Shown here: positions 48,382 to 57,740 of the stretch, in pieces | Position numbering within the stretch: position 1 is the first letter of the stretch | How the letters are laid out: every line of letters begins with the position of its first letter | Assembly: GCF_002027545.1 (NCBI RefSeq) | Contig: NZ_MXAN01000015.1 | Coordinates: forward strand, 1-64,000 | From: Moraxella lacunata | GTDB lineage: Bacteria > Pseudomonadota > Gammaproteobacteria > Pseudomonadales > Moraxellaceae | Length of the DNA: 64,000 nt | Reading direction: 5' to 3' | Notes under the pieces: generated by a model | The model's input: only the letters and a program-made list of their open reading frames with translations | Databases searched by the model: none | What the model was told of the DNA's origin: nothing | Made by a program: the position numbers and the translations under genes

Positions 48382-48559
48382 TGTTATTCTCCAAATGTAA
48401 AATGGTCTGGGTAGTTGAATTTTAAAAGATTATAACACAATTTAAAAATAACAATAATTTATAATTTTTATGGTTTATTTAACTTTTTGGAAAAAGTTTT
48501 TTAGCATGATAATCTTGCCACTTATGATAAAATAACCCAAATTCTCACGCATTGTTTTT

Positions 48560-49483
48560 ATGAAAAAATATCTAGTCACCGCCCTACTGCTCGGCTCGCT
48601 CACACCCCTAACTCACGCCTGTACCCTACCCAAAAGCCATTATAAAAACGTCAGCTGTACCGCACGTTCGGGCGTGTTTTTGGCGGTCAAAGACAACGGC
48701 TCACCTGTGGCACTTTTGGACAAAAAAGGCAATAAAACAGCTGATTTGTTCGCTTATGAAGCGGTGCTGGGTTCGGAGTTTAGAAGTGGGCTACTCCCCG
48801 CCCTAAAAAACGGTAAAGTCGGCTACATCAATGGCAAAGGCAAAACCGTCATCGCCTTTAACTACGACCGCATGAACGGCAACCAATGGGCAAGGGGCGT
48901 GCGGGGCGAGCGTATCATCGTCAAACAAAACCGTGGCTTTGGCGTGCTAGACACTCGGGGCAAGGTCATCGTCCGCCCCGAGAGAGCCATCAGTCACATC
49001 AGTGACTTCTCCCAAGGTCTCGCCACTGTCACCGCTGGCGGCAGTACCTACACCATCGACAAAAACGGCAATCGCACACGGCAAGCCCCCAACACGTCAC
49101 CTACCCCAGAGCCGACACTTGCCCAAGGCAGTCTGCCAAACCCGAGCACGCACCTGACACTCACGCCAAGACAACAAGACGGCAAATGGGGCTTTGTCGA
49201 TGATAAGGGCGTACCGATGATTATCTACGCCTTTGATGATGTCCGAGCTTATAGTGAGAATCTGGCAGGGGTACGCATGGGCGATAATTGGGGCTTTATT
49301 GATAAAAGCGGGCAACTGGTCATCGATTTTCGCTTTCATAAAGACGGGTTTATCTTGGACAGCACTAAAAATCCCGAACTGCCCGAACCACTGATGTTTA
49401 AAAATGGCAAGGCATGGATTGGCAATCTAAATAATGGCGACAAACTATGTATCAATTCGCAAGGGGTTAATGTGGCTTGTTAG
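48560..49483 (+). CDS. Exported WG-repeat protein
   Basis: 307 residues with a signal peptide (MKKYLVTALLLGSLTPLTHA). Several WG-type repeats: KVGYINGKGKTVIAFNYDRM, GFGVLDTRGKVIVRP, KWGFVDDKGVPMIIYAFDDV and NWGFIDKSGQLVIDFRF, arranged in two groups around a Pro/Thr-rich linker near residues 175-190. WG repeats form beta structures of unknown function. Cys pairs near both ends (HACTLPKSHYKNVSC; LCINSQGVNVAC) suggest disulphides. Confidence 0.82.
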   Translation: MKKYLVTALLLGSLTPLTHACTLPKSHYKNVSCTARSGVFLAVKDNGSPVALLDKKGNKTADLFAYEAVLGSEFRSGLLPALKNGKVGYINGKGKTVIAFNYDRMNGNQWARGVRGERIIVKQNRGFGVLDTRGKVIVRPERAISHISDFSQGLATVTAGGSTYTIDKNGNRTRQAPNTSPTPEPTLAQGSLPNPSTHLTLTPRQQDGKWGFVDDKGVPMIIYAFDDVRAYSENLAGVRMGDNWGFIDKSGQLVIDFRFHKDGFILDSTKNPELPEPLMFKNGKAWIGNLNNGDKLCINSQGVNVAC

Positions 49484-49711
49484 GGTTTTTGATTTTAAAA
49501 TACGCCATTATTCTAAATTCAACCAAGCCCACATTTGGGCAGATACTTTTATATCAAATCCCCATCAATCATGATAAAATAGCAACTTATCTGATATGAC
49601 TATCTGTGCATTTTTTTAAAATAGGATTGTTTGCACACTCTGCCCGTCAGACTATCTTAATTTAACAATTGATTTTGTCACACGGTAAAATAACTTTATA
49701 AAGGACTTTTT

Positions 49712-51151
49712 ATGATTAGTATTTTTGATATGTTTAAAATCGGCGTCGGCCCTTCAAGCTCGCACACGGTCGGCCCGATGGTTGCCAGTGGGCGGTTTTT
49801 GGCACTGTTAGGTGAGCGATTGCATGGCGATTTTAGTCCAATTACAGGCATTACCATAGAGCTATATGGCTCACTGTCCGCCACAGGCAAAGGACACGCC
49901 ACCGATACCGCCACCTTACTTGGGCTACTCGGACACGCCCCACGCACGATAGACACCGAACGCACGGACGAGTATTTATCAGACATACGCACGCACCAAA
50001 AGATGAACTTGGGCGGTCGTCATATCATTGATTTTGATGAAACCACCGACATCTTGTGGTATAGTGATGTCACCCTGTCCCAACACCCCAACGGCATGAC
50101 ACTCATCGCCACCTTAGCCGATGGCACTCGTATCAGCGAGACTTACTTTTCTATCGGGGGCGGATTTGTTGTGGATAATGACGAATTTAAAGCCCAAACC
50201 GCACAAGAGCAACTGGATGCCCCCAAAAAATCGCCCTACCCTTATCCCTTTGAGCTAGGAGCAGACATCGAACGGCTGTGCCACACGCATAGGTTTAGTA
50301 TCAGCGAGCTTATGCTCCACAACGAAACTGCTGTCCGAGACGAAGAAGAAGTTAAAGATTATCTTAATGACATCTGGGCGACCATGCAGGCGTGTGTCAA
50401 TGCCGGCTACCAAAAAGACGGTATCCTGCCCGGCGGTCTTAACGTCAAACGCCGTGCCAAAGCCTTATATGACCAGCTTAGTAAAGAATACGGCAAAGCC
50501 GATGGCGGACTGCTTGCGATGGACTGGGTGAACCTGTATGCTCTGGCGGTCAATGAACAAAACGCCTCGGGCGGGCGGGTCGTTACCGCTCCCACCAATG
50601 GGGCGGCGGGTATTATCCCTGCGGTGCTACATTATTATCAAGGCTTTATTCCGTCATTTAGCTATCAAGGCGTGCGTGAGTTTTTGCTCGTGGCAGGGGC
50701 GATTGGGGCATTAATCAAACAAAATGCGTCCATTTCAGGGGCGGAAGTTGGCTGTCAAGGCGAAGTTGGCTCTGCCTGTGCGATGGCAGCAGCAGGACTG
50801 GCTCACGTCATGGGCGGTACAGTCGCCCAATGTCTAAACGCTGCCGAGATTGGGTTAGAACATAACTTAGGGCTGACCTGCGACCCCATCGCAGGACTGG
50901 TGCAAGTACCTTGTATTGAACGCAATGCGATGGCGTCCATCAAGGCGATTAACGCCGCTCGCCTTGCCCTGCGTGGCGATGGCTCTCACCATGTCTCACT
51001 GGACAAAGCCATTTTGACCATGAAAGAGACCGGGCTTGACATGATGGACAAATACAAAGAAACCGCTCGTGGCGGACTTGCCATTCATGCCGATAACCGC
51101 ATTCCTGTGGCAGTGGTCGGTCATGTGGGTGCGGGGTTTAGTCAGTGTTGA
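49712..51151 (+). CDS. sdaA: L-serine ammonia-lyase (4Fe-4S)
   Basis: Converts L-serine to pyruvate and ammonia with an iron-sulphur cluster. 479 residues in one chain: an N-terminal beta domain starting [21 protein letters not shown] and a C-terminal alpha domain with the catalytic and cluster region [16 protein letters not shown] and [18 protein letters not shown]. The cluster Cys residues are all present. AAAGGA precedes the ATG. Monocistronic with a terminator. It drains serine made by glyA. Confidence 0.95.
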   Translation: MISIFDMFKIGVGPSSSHTVGPMVASGRFLALLGERLHGDFSPITGITIELYGSLSATGKGHATDTATLLGLLGHAPRTIDTERTDEYLSDIRTHQKMNLGGRHIIDFDETTDILWYSDVTLSQHPNGMTLIATLADGTRISETYFSIGGGFVVDNDEFKAQTAQEQLDAPKKSPYPYPFELGADIERLCHTHRFSISELMLHNETAVRDEEEVKDYLNDIWATMQACVNAGYQKDGILPGGLNVKRRAKALYDQLSKEYGKADGGLLAMDWVNLYALAVNEQNASGGRVVTAPTNGAAGIIPAVLHYYQGFIPSFSYQGVREFLLVAGAIGALIKQNASISGAEVGCQGEVGSACAMAAAGLAHVMGGTVAQCLNAAEIGLEHNLGLTCDPIAGLVQVPCIERNAMASIKAINAARLALRGDGSHHVSLDKAILTMKETGLDMMDKYKETARGGLAIHADNRIPVAVVGHVGAGFSQC

Positions 51152-51186
51152 TGACACCAATCAACCCATTTACCAAGATTTAGCAG

Positions 51187-51230
51187 GGCAAATAAAAGAC
51201 GGGTATAGATGTTTTACTCCGTCTTTTGCC
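51187..51230 (+). terminator. Terminator of sdaA
   Basis: GGCA and AAAAGACGG pair with CCGTCTTTT and TGCC around a 16-base loop, 35 bases after the stop. Confidence 0.7.
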
Positions 51231-51323
51231 TTATCCATCTTTACCTTGCCAAATATATAAATATCATTGCCAAAACTCTCATAACTGTGTACAATGGCAA
51301 CAAATTTTTACCGCTAAATACTC

Positions 51324-52670
51324 ATGACTTATTCTGTAACAACTCTGCTAGACCACCCTACTTTTCGCCTGTCCGCTGTGGCTGTTGCCACCATCACGCT
51401 ACTATCCTGTGCTTCGGCTCCCCAAGCCCCACAGCGACCCATCGCTGTTGAAACACCAACGCCCGCCCCCGCCCCATCTCGGGTGGTCATCGTCAAACCC
51501 CAAACACCCATCGCCCCAGTAACCGCCCCCACGCCTGCCCCATCGGTAGAAAATCGCTACTATGGCAGTTTTGGCGATTGGAAAAGCGACTTTATCACTC
51601 GCACCATCGCTGGCGGTCATGCCTCTCATGCGGTGCATGCACTGATGGGCAGTGCCAGTCTCAACTCACAGGTCATCAGCCTAGACGGTCGCCAAGCCGA
51701 ATTTGCCAAAATGCCATGGTCATACGTCGAATCTGCCGTTACCTCAGGGCGTGTCTCTGACGGTAGAGCCAAAATGCGTGAATACCCCTCCCTACTCTCA
51801 CGAGCCGAAAGCCAGTATGGTGTCCCCAAAGAAGTGATGGTCGCCATTTGGAGTATTGAGTCCTCTTTTGGGGCGGCAACAGGTTCAACCGACTTAGTCG
51901 ATGCCTTATCTAGTCTTGCTTTTGATGGTCGCCGTCGCAATTTTGCCGAAGGCGAACTGCTTGCCATGTTACAGATGATTGAGCGTGGCGATGTCAATCG
52001 TTCACAACTGCGTGGGTCATGGGCGGGAGGCATGGGTCATACCCAATTTATCCCCTCTACTTGGATAAAATACGGCGTGGACGGTAACGGCGATGGACAA
52101 AAAAACCCGTGGACAATCTCGGACGCTCTTACCTCCACCGCCCATTATCTAGGAGCGAGCGGTTGGGTGTCAGGCGTGGATGCTTTTTATGAAGTTCGCT
52201 TGCCAACTGGCTTTAACTATCAACTCTTAGGACAAAAACAATCCCTAGAATCGTGGAAATCCTTGGGCGTGGTCTCTGCCAATGGCGAGTACCTTGGCGG
52301 TCATGCCCAAGGCGAGCTGTGGCTCCCTGCTGGCGTAAATGGTCCTGCCCTGCTACTAACACCCAACTTTGATGTCATCAAAGTTTATAACAACTCATCT
52401 AGCTACGCCCTAGCCGTGGCAACCCTTGCCAAACGTATCGCTGGTGGGACTGGCATTAGTGGCAACTGGCCACGCCACGAACAGCCCCTGCCTCGCTCAG
52501 AAGTGATTCGCTTGCAAGAAACCTTAAACGCCAAAGGCTACTCTGCCGGCAAAGCAGACGGTGTGGCAGGGGCAAACACGTCTCGTGCCTTTGCTCGTTG
52601 GCAGGCGGATAACGGACGCATTCCTGACGGTTTTATCACCCAAAACTCAGTGCGTGGCTTGGTCTGGTAA
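51324..52670 (+). CDS. Lytic murein transglycosylase (MltB family) with peptidoglycan-binding domain
   Basis: Lipoprotein that cleaves glycan strands to anhydro-MurNAc ends. 448 residues: lipobox LLSC near residue 29, a Pro/Ala/Thr linker, the SLT_2 catalytic domain with Glu in AIWSIESSFGAATG (near 177) and GGMGHTQFIPSTWIKYGVDGNGDG, and a C-terminal peptidoglycan-binding domain (SEVIRLQETLNAKGYSAGKADGVAGANTSRAFARWQ). The family normally has GxMGxxQFMPS; here His replaces the usual Gln before TQF. No strong ribosome site before the ATG. Confidence 0.9.
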   Translation: MTYSVTTLLDHPTFRLSAVAVATITLLSCASAPQAPQRPIAVETPTPAPAPSRVVIVKPQTPIAPVTAPTPAPSVENRYYGSFGDWKSDFITRTIAGGHASHAVHALMGSASLNSQVISLDGRQAEFAKMPWSYVESAVTSGRVSDGRAKMREYPSLLSRAESQYGVPKEVMVAIWSIESSFGAATGSTDLVDALSSLAFDGRRRNFAEGELLAMLQMIERGDVNRSQLRGSWAGGMGHTQFIPSTWIKYGVDGNGDGQKNPWTISDALTSTAHYLGASGWVSGVDAFYEVRLPTGFNYQLLGQKQSLESWKSLGVVSANGEYLGGHAQGELWLPAGVNGPALLLTPNFDVIKVYNNSSSYALAVATLAKRIAGGTGISGNWPRHEQPLPRSEVIRLQETLNAKGYSAGKADGVAGANTSRAFARWQADNGRIPDGFITQNSVRGLVW

Positions 52671-52673
52671 CAT

Positions 52674-52705
52674 AAAAGTCGGTGCGTGATGTACCGACTT
52701 TTTAT
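52674..52705 (+). terminator. Terminator of the transglycosylase gene
   Basis: AAAAGTCGGT and ACCGACTTTTT form a 10-bp stem, then TATTT, 3 bases after the stop codon. Confidence 0.88.
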
Positions 52706-52823
52706 TTAAATCACTCATCACACAGTTAAGCCATCGTTGCAAATGATAACAATTTAAAACTTTTCATCTTGATAAAAATCTGTTAGATTATAGCACTTTT
52801 AACTTTTAACCTTTGGAGCTGTT

Positions 52824-53339
52824 ATGAAAATCAAATCCCTACTACTGCTTAGCACCCTATTTTGTACCAGTGCCTTTGCTGCACCGAGCAATCAATCACT
52901 AGAAGAACTTGCCAAAATCATGCCTTACGAATCCACGTTTTACCAAGCGGTCGTTGCCCCACTTGAAATGGAACGCATGGCAATCGCTCAGGGCATGGCA
53001 CAGGACAACACACTCACCGATGACCAACGCAAAAAAGCCCTAAAAGCCTTTGACGGCTATGCCGAAGGACTCATTAACAGCCTAGACACCAAAGCGACCA
53101 AAGACGGGCTTAAAAAATCCTACCTAAACGCCGCCAAGTCATTTAGCCAAGCCGAAGTGGATGCCATGATTGCTTTTTATGGCAGTAAAGACGGGCAAAG
53201 TGCCTTAAAAAAACAAGATGCCGTCTTTGAGTCCTACATGAAAAGTGCAGGCGAGAGCAACAAAAAAACCGTAGAAGCCTACGAAAACAAACATCTTAAA
53301 AAAATGCAGGATGATGTTAAAAAGATTTTAAACAAATAA
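52824..53339 (+). CDS. DUF2059 periplasmic protein
   Basis: 171 residues with a signal peptide ending SAFAA. The mature part is helical; [26 protein letters not shown] is the recognisable DUF2059 element. Function unknown. TTGGAG precedes the ATG. A hairpin terminator separates it from uvrB. Confidence 0.8.
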   Translation: MKIKSLLLLSTLFCTSAFAAPSNQSLEELAKIMPYESTFYQAVVAPLEMERMAIAQGMAQDNTLTDDQRKKALKAFDGYAEGLINSLDTKATKDGLKKSYLNAAKSFSQAEVDAMIAFYGSKDGQSALKKQDAVFESYMKSAGESNKKTVEAYENKHLKKMQDDVKKILNK

Positions 53340-53372
53340 TCAATTGCACCGCTCTTTCCTGCCATCGCTTGC

Positions 53373-53412
53373 AAATCCTTATCATGACCCCATTATGATA
53401 AGGATTTCTTTT
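53373..53412 (+). terminator. Terminator between the DUF2059 gene and uvrB
   Basis: AAATCCTTATCAT and its exact complement ATGATAAGGATTT (13-bp stem, 9-base loop) then CTTTT. The right arm includes an ATG in the uvrB frame (53395), which is therefore unlikely to be the uvrB start. Confidence 0.82.
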
Positions 53413-53427
53413 AATAACAACAAAACC

Positions 53428-55503
53428 ATGCAACAGCCCAAAACCACTCGTGCCAAAATCACCGAAAGTCAGCTTACCAAACAGCTAGGCGATGACGATA
53501 AAGTCTTTAAAATGGTTACGCCCTTTGCTCCCAGTGGCGACCAACCGACCGCCATACAGTCCCTAGTGGACGGGGTCAAGGCAGGCAAAAAAGACCAACT
53601 TTTGCTTGGCGTTACAGGCTCGGGTAAGACTTATACCATGGCAAAGGTCATTGAGAGCTTGGGGCGACCTGCGATTATCATGGCTCATAACAAGACGCTG
53701 GCGGCACAGCTTTATGGCGAGTTCAAGGAATTTTTCCCCCATAATGCGGTAGAGTACTTTGTCAGTTATTATGATTATTATCAGCCTGAGGCGTATGTCG
53801 TGGCAAGCGATACCTTTATTGAAAAGGATTCTGCCATCAACGACCACATCGACCAAATGCGACTGTCCGCCACGCGTGCCTTGCTCGAACGCCGTGATAC
53901 CATTATTGTGGCGAGTGTGTCCGCCATCTATGGCTTGGGAGACCCTGAGAGCTACCTAAAAATGCTCCTGCACGTGGTCGTGGGCGATGTTGTGGACAGA
54001 ACCGACCTTATCAAGCGTTTGGTTGAGTTACAGTATGAGCGTAATGAGCTGGACTTTGGGCGTGGCACCTATCGCTTGCATGGCGAGACATTAGACATCT
54101 ACCCTGCCGAGAGTGAGCAGTTGGCGGTGCGGATTAGTATGTTTGATGATGAAGTTGAAAAAATCACATGGTTTGACCCTTTGACGGGCAAAAACATCAA
54201 ATCCGTGCCACGCATTACCATCTACCCCAAATCACACTACGTTACCCCCCGAGAAAAATTAGAAGTGGCAATGGGTACGATTAAAGAAGAGCTTGCCGAG
54301 CGGTTAGACTATTTTCGCTCGCATGATAAGCTACTAGAAGCCCAGCGTATCAAAGAACGCACCCAATACGACTTAGAGATGATACAGCAGTTAGGCTACT
54401 GTAACGGCATTGAGAACTACTCTCGTCATCTGTCAGGGCGACAGGCAGGCGAGGCACCGCCCACACTTTTTGACTATCTACCGTCTGATGCGTTGGTGTT
54501 TTTGGACGAAAGCCACGTTACCGTTCCCCAAATCGGAGCGATGTACAAGGGCGATAGAAGTCGCAAAGAAAACTTGGTTAATTATGGCTTTCGCTTGCCG
54601 TCCGCCATGGATAACCGCCCCATGATGTTCGAAGAGTGGGAGGCGGTCGTGCCAACTCGTATCTTTGTATCGGCAACCCCTGCCCCTTATGAGTTGGAAC
54701 ATAGCGAGCAAGTGGTCGAGCAAGTCGTCCGCCCCACAGGGCTGATTGACCCCATACTAGAAATACGCCCCGTACTCACCCAAGTGGACGATGTGCTTGG
54801 CGAGATTAACCTGCGTAAGCCACTCAATGAGCGAGTGCTGATTACCACGCTCACCAAACGCATGGCGGAGGATTTGACCAGTTATTTAAAAGAATATGGC
54901 GTGCGTGTGGCATATTTGCACAGCGACATTGATACGGTAGAACGCATGAAAATCATTCATGAACTTCGAACAGGGGTGCATGATGTGCTGGTGGGTATTA
55001 ACCTTTTGCGTGAAGGCTTGGATATGCCTGAGGTGTCGCTTGTGGCGATTTTTGATGCGGACAAAGAAGGCTTTTTACGCTCGGAGCGGTCACTCATTCA
55101 GACCATTGGGCGGGCGGCACGGCACGTCAATGGCAAGGCTATCCTATACGCCGACAGCATTACCCCCAGTATGCAAAAAGCGATAGATGAGACCGAACGC
55201 AGACGAGCCAAGCAAATCGCCTTTAATGATGAGCATGGCATTATACCAAAATCGGCAAGCCGTACCATTACCGATAAGATTGACACGGGCGAGATTGAGA
55301 GCGTGGATGCCCCAACAATTGATGTGCCTTTTGCCCTAAATGACATTGATGTAGAAATCTTACGCCGTCCTGAACTCATGATAAAAGAGATTAACCGCCT
55401 AGAAAAACAAATGAAAAAACTCTCAGGCGAGCTAAAATTTGAAGAAGCGATGAGAGTGCGTGATACCATGCTGGCGTTAAAAGATGAGTTTAATAAACTG
55501 TAA
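53428..55503 (+). CDS. uvrB: Excinuclease ABC subunit B
   Basis: DNA damage verification helicase-like subunit of nucleotide excision repair. 691 residues from the ATG at 53428. Seen in order: [14 protein letters not shown], Walker [11 protein letters not shown], the beta-hairpin region [15 protein letters not shown]-type motif VFLDESH, helicase motif V/VI region [31 protein letters not shown] and QTIGRAARH, and the C-terminal UVR motif [28 protein letters not shown]. Other in-frame starts (53344, 53395) fall before or in a terminator stem. No strong ribosome site at 53428. Confidence 0.95.
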   Translation: MQQPKTTRAKITESQLTKQLGDDDKVFKMVTPFAPSGDQPTAIQSLVDGVKAGKKDQLLLGVTGSGKTYTMAKVIESLGRPAIIMAHNKTLAAQLYGEFKEFFPHNAVEYFVSYYDYYQPEAYVVASDTFIEKDSAINDHIDQMRLSATRALLERRDTIIVASVSAIYGLGDPESYLKMLLHVVVGDVVDRTDLIKRLVELQYERNELDFGRGTYRLHGETLDIYPAESEQLAVRISMFDDEVEKITWFDPLTGKNIKSVPRITIYPKSHYVTPREKLEVAMGTIKEELAERLDYFRSHDKLLEAQRIKERTQYDLEMIQQLGYCNGIENYSRHLSGRQAGEAPPTLFDYLPSDALVFLDESHVTVPQIGAMYKGDRSRKENLVNYGFRLPSAMDNRPMMFEEWEAVVPTRIFVSATPAPYELEHSEQVVEQVVRPTGLIDPILEIRPVLTQVDDVLGEINLRKPLNERVLITTLTKRMAEDLTSYLKEYGVRVAYLHSDIDTVERMKIIHELRTGVHDVLVGINLLREGLDMPEVSLVAIFDADKEGFLRSERSLIQTIGRAARHVNGKAILYADSITPSMQKAIDETERRRAKQIAFNDEHGIIPKSASRTITDKIDTGEIESVDAPTIDVPFALNDIDVEILRRPELMIKEINRLEKQMKKLSGELKFEEAMRVRDTMLALKDEFNKL

Positions 55504-55566
55504 GATATACTTTATACTTAACTTAAAATGATAACTCATTGATTTTTAATAATTATTTTTTGATTT

Positions 55567-55590
55567 GTAGGGGCAAATTGCAATTTACCC
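55567..55590. repeat. GTAGGGGCAAATTGC palindrome after uvrB
   Basis: GGGCAAATTGCAATTTACCC has the same start (GTAGGGGC) and layout as the GGGCGTGTTGCACACGCCC units, with a different stem. It is a diverged member of that repeat group. Confidence 0.5.
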
Positions 55591-55678
55591 TTAATAAATC
55601 AACCAATTATATAAAGTTGAAATGGGGCAAAATACACCTTTTTGTGGTACACTTAACGGACAACCTAAGGAGCATACC

Positions 55679-55969
55679 ATGACCCAAATCATCATCAATA
55701 GCCCCACCGACAGCAGTTTGTCTATCATGTTACCACTCAATGCGGACGGTAGCGTGGTGTTTCCTAAGTGGTTGATTGATGACATGAATTTGCAGGTAAA
55801 TCTGCCAATAGAATTTGTCATCACCCCCAAACGACCCACACCGCAAAAACAATCTTTATCAGTTCAAGACATGGCAGGGCGACTACAACACAAAACCCAC
55901 ATCAAATCCACCATTGATGAGATGAATGACAGTATCGCCGAGCAATTTAGCACTTGGGGTAATTCATGA
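55679..55969 (+). CDS. Probable antitoxin of PIN-domain module 1
   Basis: 96 residues from the ATG at 55679, behind AAGGAG. The N-terminal part, SLSIMLPLNADGSVVFPKWLIDD, looks like a short beta-strand DNA-binding element and is shared with module 2. The C-terminal part (STIDEMNDSIAEQF) is the typical toxin-binding tail. The stop overlaps the PIN gene start by 4 bases (ATGA). The antitoxin family is not one I can name; the role is inferred from position. Confidence 0.72.
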   Translation: MTQIIINSPTDSSLSIMLPLNADGSVVFPKWLIDDMNLQVNLPIEFVITPKRPTPQKQSLSVQDMAGRLQHKTHIKSTIDEMNDSIAEQFSTWGNS

Positions 55970-56364
55970 TTTCATTGGATACGAATATTTTGGTGCGGTT
56001 TTTGGTAAGAGATGATGAAATTCAATTTCAAAAAGTATTGCACTTTTTGCAAGATTTAGAAAACAATCAAAAACAAGCCTTTATTTCTTTGTTGGTGTTG
56101 ATTGAATTAAATTGGGTGTTGTCATTTCGCTATAAAATCGCCCGTCAAGATATTATCCATGAAATGATAAATCTTTGCCATATGCCAATTTTTGACATAG
56201 AACACAATAAAGAAGTCAAACAAACCCTACTATACGCCCAAAATAATACTTTTGATTTATCTGATTTATTGATAGCGTGCAAAAGTCGCAGTTTGGATAA
56301 TTTACCCGTTTATACCTTTGATAAAAAAGCAAGTCGGGCGGAAGGGTTTGTTTTATTGCCATAA
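55966..56364 (+). CDS. PIN-domain toxin (VapC-like), module 1
   Basis: 132 residues. The PIN signature is complete: MISLDTNILVRFL (first Asp), IELNWVL (Glu), DLSDLLIA (Asp) and VYTFDKKAS (fourth acidic). VapC toxins are Mg2+-dependent RNases that cut tRNA or rRNA. Coupled to its antitoxin by an ATGA overlap. Its last 130 bases are almost identical to those of the broken copy at 56724-57120. Confidence 0.88.
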   Translation: MISLDTNILVRFLVRDDEIQFQKVLHFLQDLENNQKQAFISLLVLIELNWVLSFRYKIARQDIIHEMINLCHMPIFDIEHNKEVKQTLLYAQNNTFDLSDLLIACKSRSLDNLPVYTFDKKASRAEGFVLLP

Positions 56365-56433
56365 GTTGTATTTGCCTTTGGCATTTGCAATAAAAAACAA
56401 AAGACACATCCTAATAATCTCTAAGGAATATAT

Positions 56434-56727
56434 ATGACCCAAATCATCATCAATAGCCCCACCGACAGCAGTTTGTCTATCATGTTGCCACTCAATGCAG
56501 ACGGTAGTGTGGTGTTTCCTAAGTGGTTGATTGATGACTTGACGCACTCTCATCGCTTGGTGAGTTTTAAAAATAATCAAAAAACCGCCAAAAAAGATGA
56601 CGTGCTTGCCATGATTGAAAATACAGGCGGACTGCTTGCCCCTTATGTCAAGCAGTCACTAACCATTGATGAAATGAATGACGGCATAAACCACCATTTT
56701 TCACAAATGGATAAGGCGGAGTTATGA
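56434..56727 (+). CDS. Probable antitoxin of PIN-domain module 2
   Basis: 97 residues. The first 35 are the same as in module 1 (TQIIINSPTDSSLSIMLPLN..WLIDD), with near-identical DNA; the middle differs (LTHSHRLVSFKNNQKTAKKDDV); the tail LTIDEMNDGINHHFS is again similar. It overlaps its PIN gene by 4 bases. Because the partner toxin gene is frameshifted, this antitoxin may be an orphan able to modulate module 1. Confidence 0.7.
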   Translation: MTQIIINSPTDSSLSIMLPLNADGSVVFPKWLIDDLTHSHRLVSFKNNQKTAKKDDVLAMIENTGGLLAPYVKQSLTIDEMNDGINHHFSQMDKAEL

Positions 56728-57120
56728 TTAGTCTTGATACCAATATTTTGGTGCGTTATTTAACCAAAGACGATACCGTGCAATATCAAAAAGTGGTGGC
56801 ATTATTTCAAAAATTTCATACGAATAATGAACAGGGTTTTATCTCTTTATTGGTGGTTTTGGAAGTAAATTGGGTATTGGCATTTAGTTATAAAATTCCT
56901 AGACATGAAATTATCCATTCGCTATTAACTTTATTAAATTTCCCTTTTTTTAACGTTTGAACAAGCCAATCATCTAAAACAAACCCTACTATACGCCCAA
57001 AATAATACTTTTGATTTATCTGATTTATTGATAGCGTGCAAAAGTCGCAGTTTGGATAATTTACCCGTTTATACCTTTGATAAAAAAGCAAGTCGGGCGG
57101 AAGGTTTTGTTTTATTGTAG
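56724..57120 (+). pseudogene. PIN-domain toxin, module 2, frameshifted in a T7 run
   Basis: Starts MISLDTNILVRYLTKDD and runs normally to about residue 75 (LTLLNFPFF), then stops. The shift is at CCCTTTTTTTAACG near 56943-56951: adding or removing one T gives LTFEQANHLKQTLLYAQNNTFDLSDLLIACKSRS and continues to the TAG at 57118. The gene is thus intact except for one base in a T7 homopolymer. It may be inactivated, phase-variable, or a sequencing artefact. Confidence 0.75.
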
Positions 57121-57126
57121 AATATT

Positions 57127-57690
57127 ATGCAAGAATCCCACCTCTTACCGCCATTCGTCCCACTCCATGCCAAAGTGTTGATGCTTGGCAGTTTTCCACC
57201 ACCGCCTAATCGCTGGGCGATGAATTTTTATTATCCCAATTTAAATAATGACATGTGGCGGATTATGGGCTTGGTATTTTTTGATGATAAAGATTATTTT
57301 ATTGACGGTAAAAAGTTTAAAGAGACACTTTTAAAAGATTTTTTAAACAAACAAGGCATTGCCATTTATGACACTGCCAAAACAGTCATTCGTGAAAATA
57401 ACAATGCGTCCGATAAATTTTTAACCATTATCCAAAAATCCGACATTCAAGGCTTATTAGCCACCTTGCCCGAGTGCAATCATATCATCACTACAGGCGA
57501 AAAGGCGACACAGATTTTATTGTCCGATTTTGATATTAACATGCCAAAAGTTGGGCAATCGGTAAATTTAACATTTGACAATAAAATTGTTACTCTGCAC
57601 CGTCTGCCGTCATCATCACGGGCGTATCCGCTTGCCCTTGATAAAAAGGCATGGTTTTATCGGGCGGTGTTTGAGAAATTAGACTTATAA
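57127..57690 (+). CDS. Uracil/hypoxanthine-DNA glycosylase superfamily protein
   Basis: 187 residues of the UDG-like fold. The N-terminal motif LMLGSFPPPPNRWAMNFYYPNLNNDMWRIMG corresponds to GSFPS..FYY..N.FW of family 6 (deoxyinosine) glycosylases, and HRLPSSSRAYPL to the LPSTSPAN region. IITTGEKATQIL is the middle helix. It probably removes deaminated bases from DNA. It starts 7 bases after the frameshifted PIN gene and so may be co-transcribed with module 2. Confidence 0.75.
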   Translation: MQESHLLPPFVPLHAKVLMLGSFPPPPNRWAMNFYYPNLNNDMWRIMGLVFFDDKDYFIDGKKFKETLLKDFLNKQGIAIYDTAKTVIRENNNASDKFLTIIQKSDIQGLLATLPECNHIITTGEKATQILLSDFDINMPKVGQSVNLTFDNKIVTLHRLPSSSRAYPLALDKKAWFYRAVFEKLDL

Positions 57691-57740
57691 ATATGATTGT
57701 ATAACTACCATGCATAGCATGACCGCCAACAGGAGTTTTT

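Noticed and set aside
53344-53427. Longer uvrB start
   Set aside because: The extra codons begin with TTG and run through a 13-bp terminator stem; UvrB homologues start near the chosen ATG.
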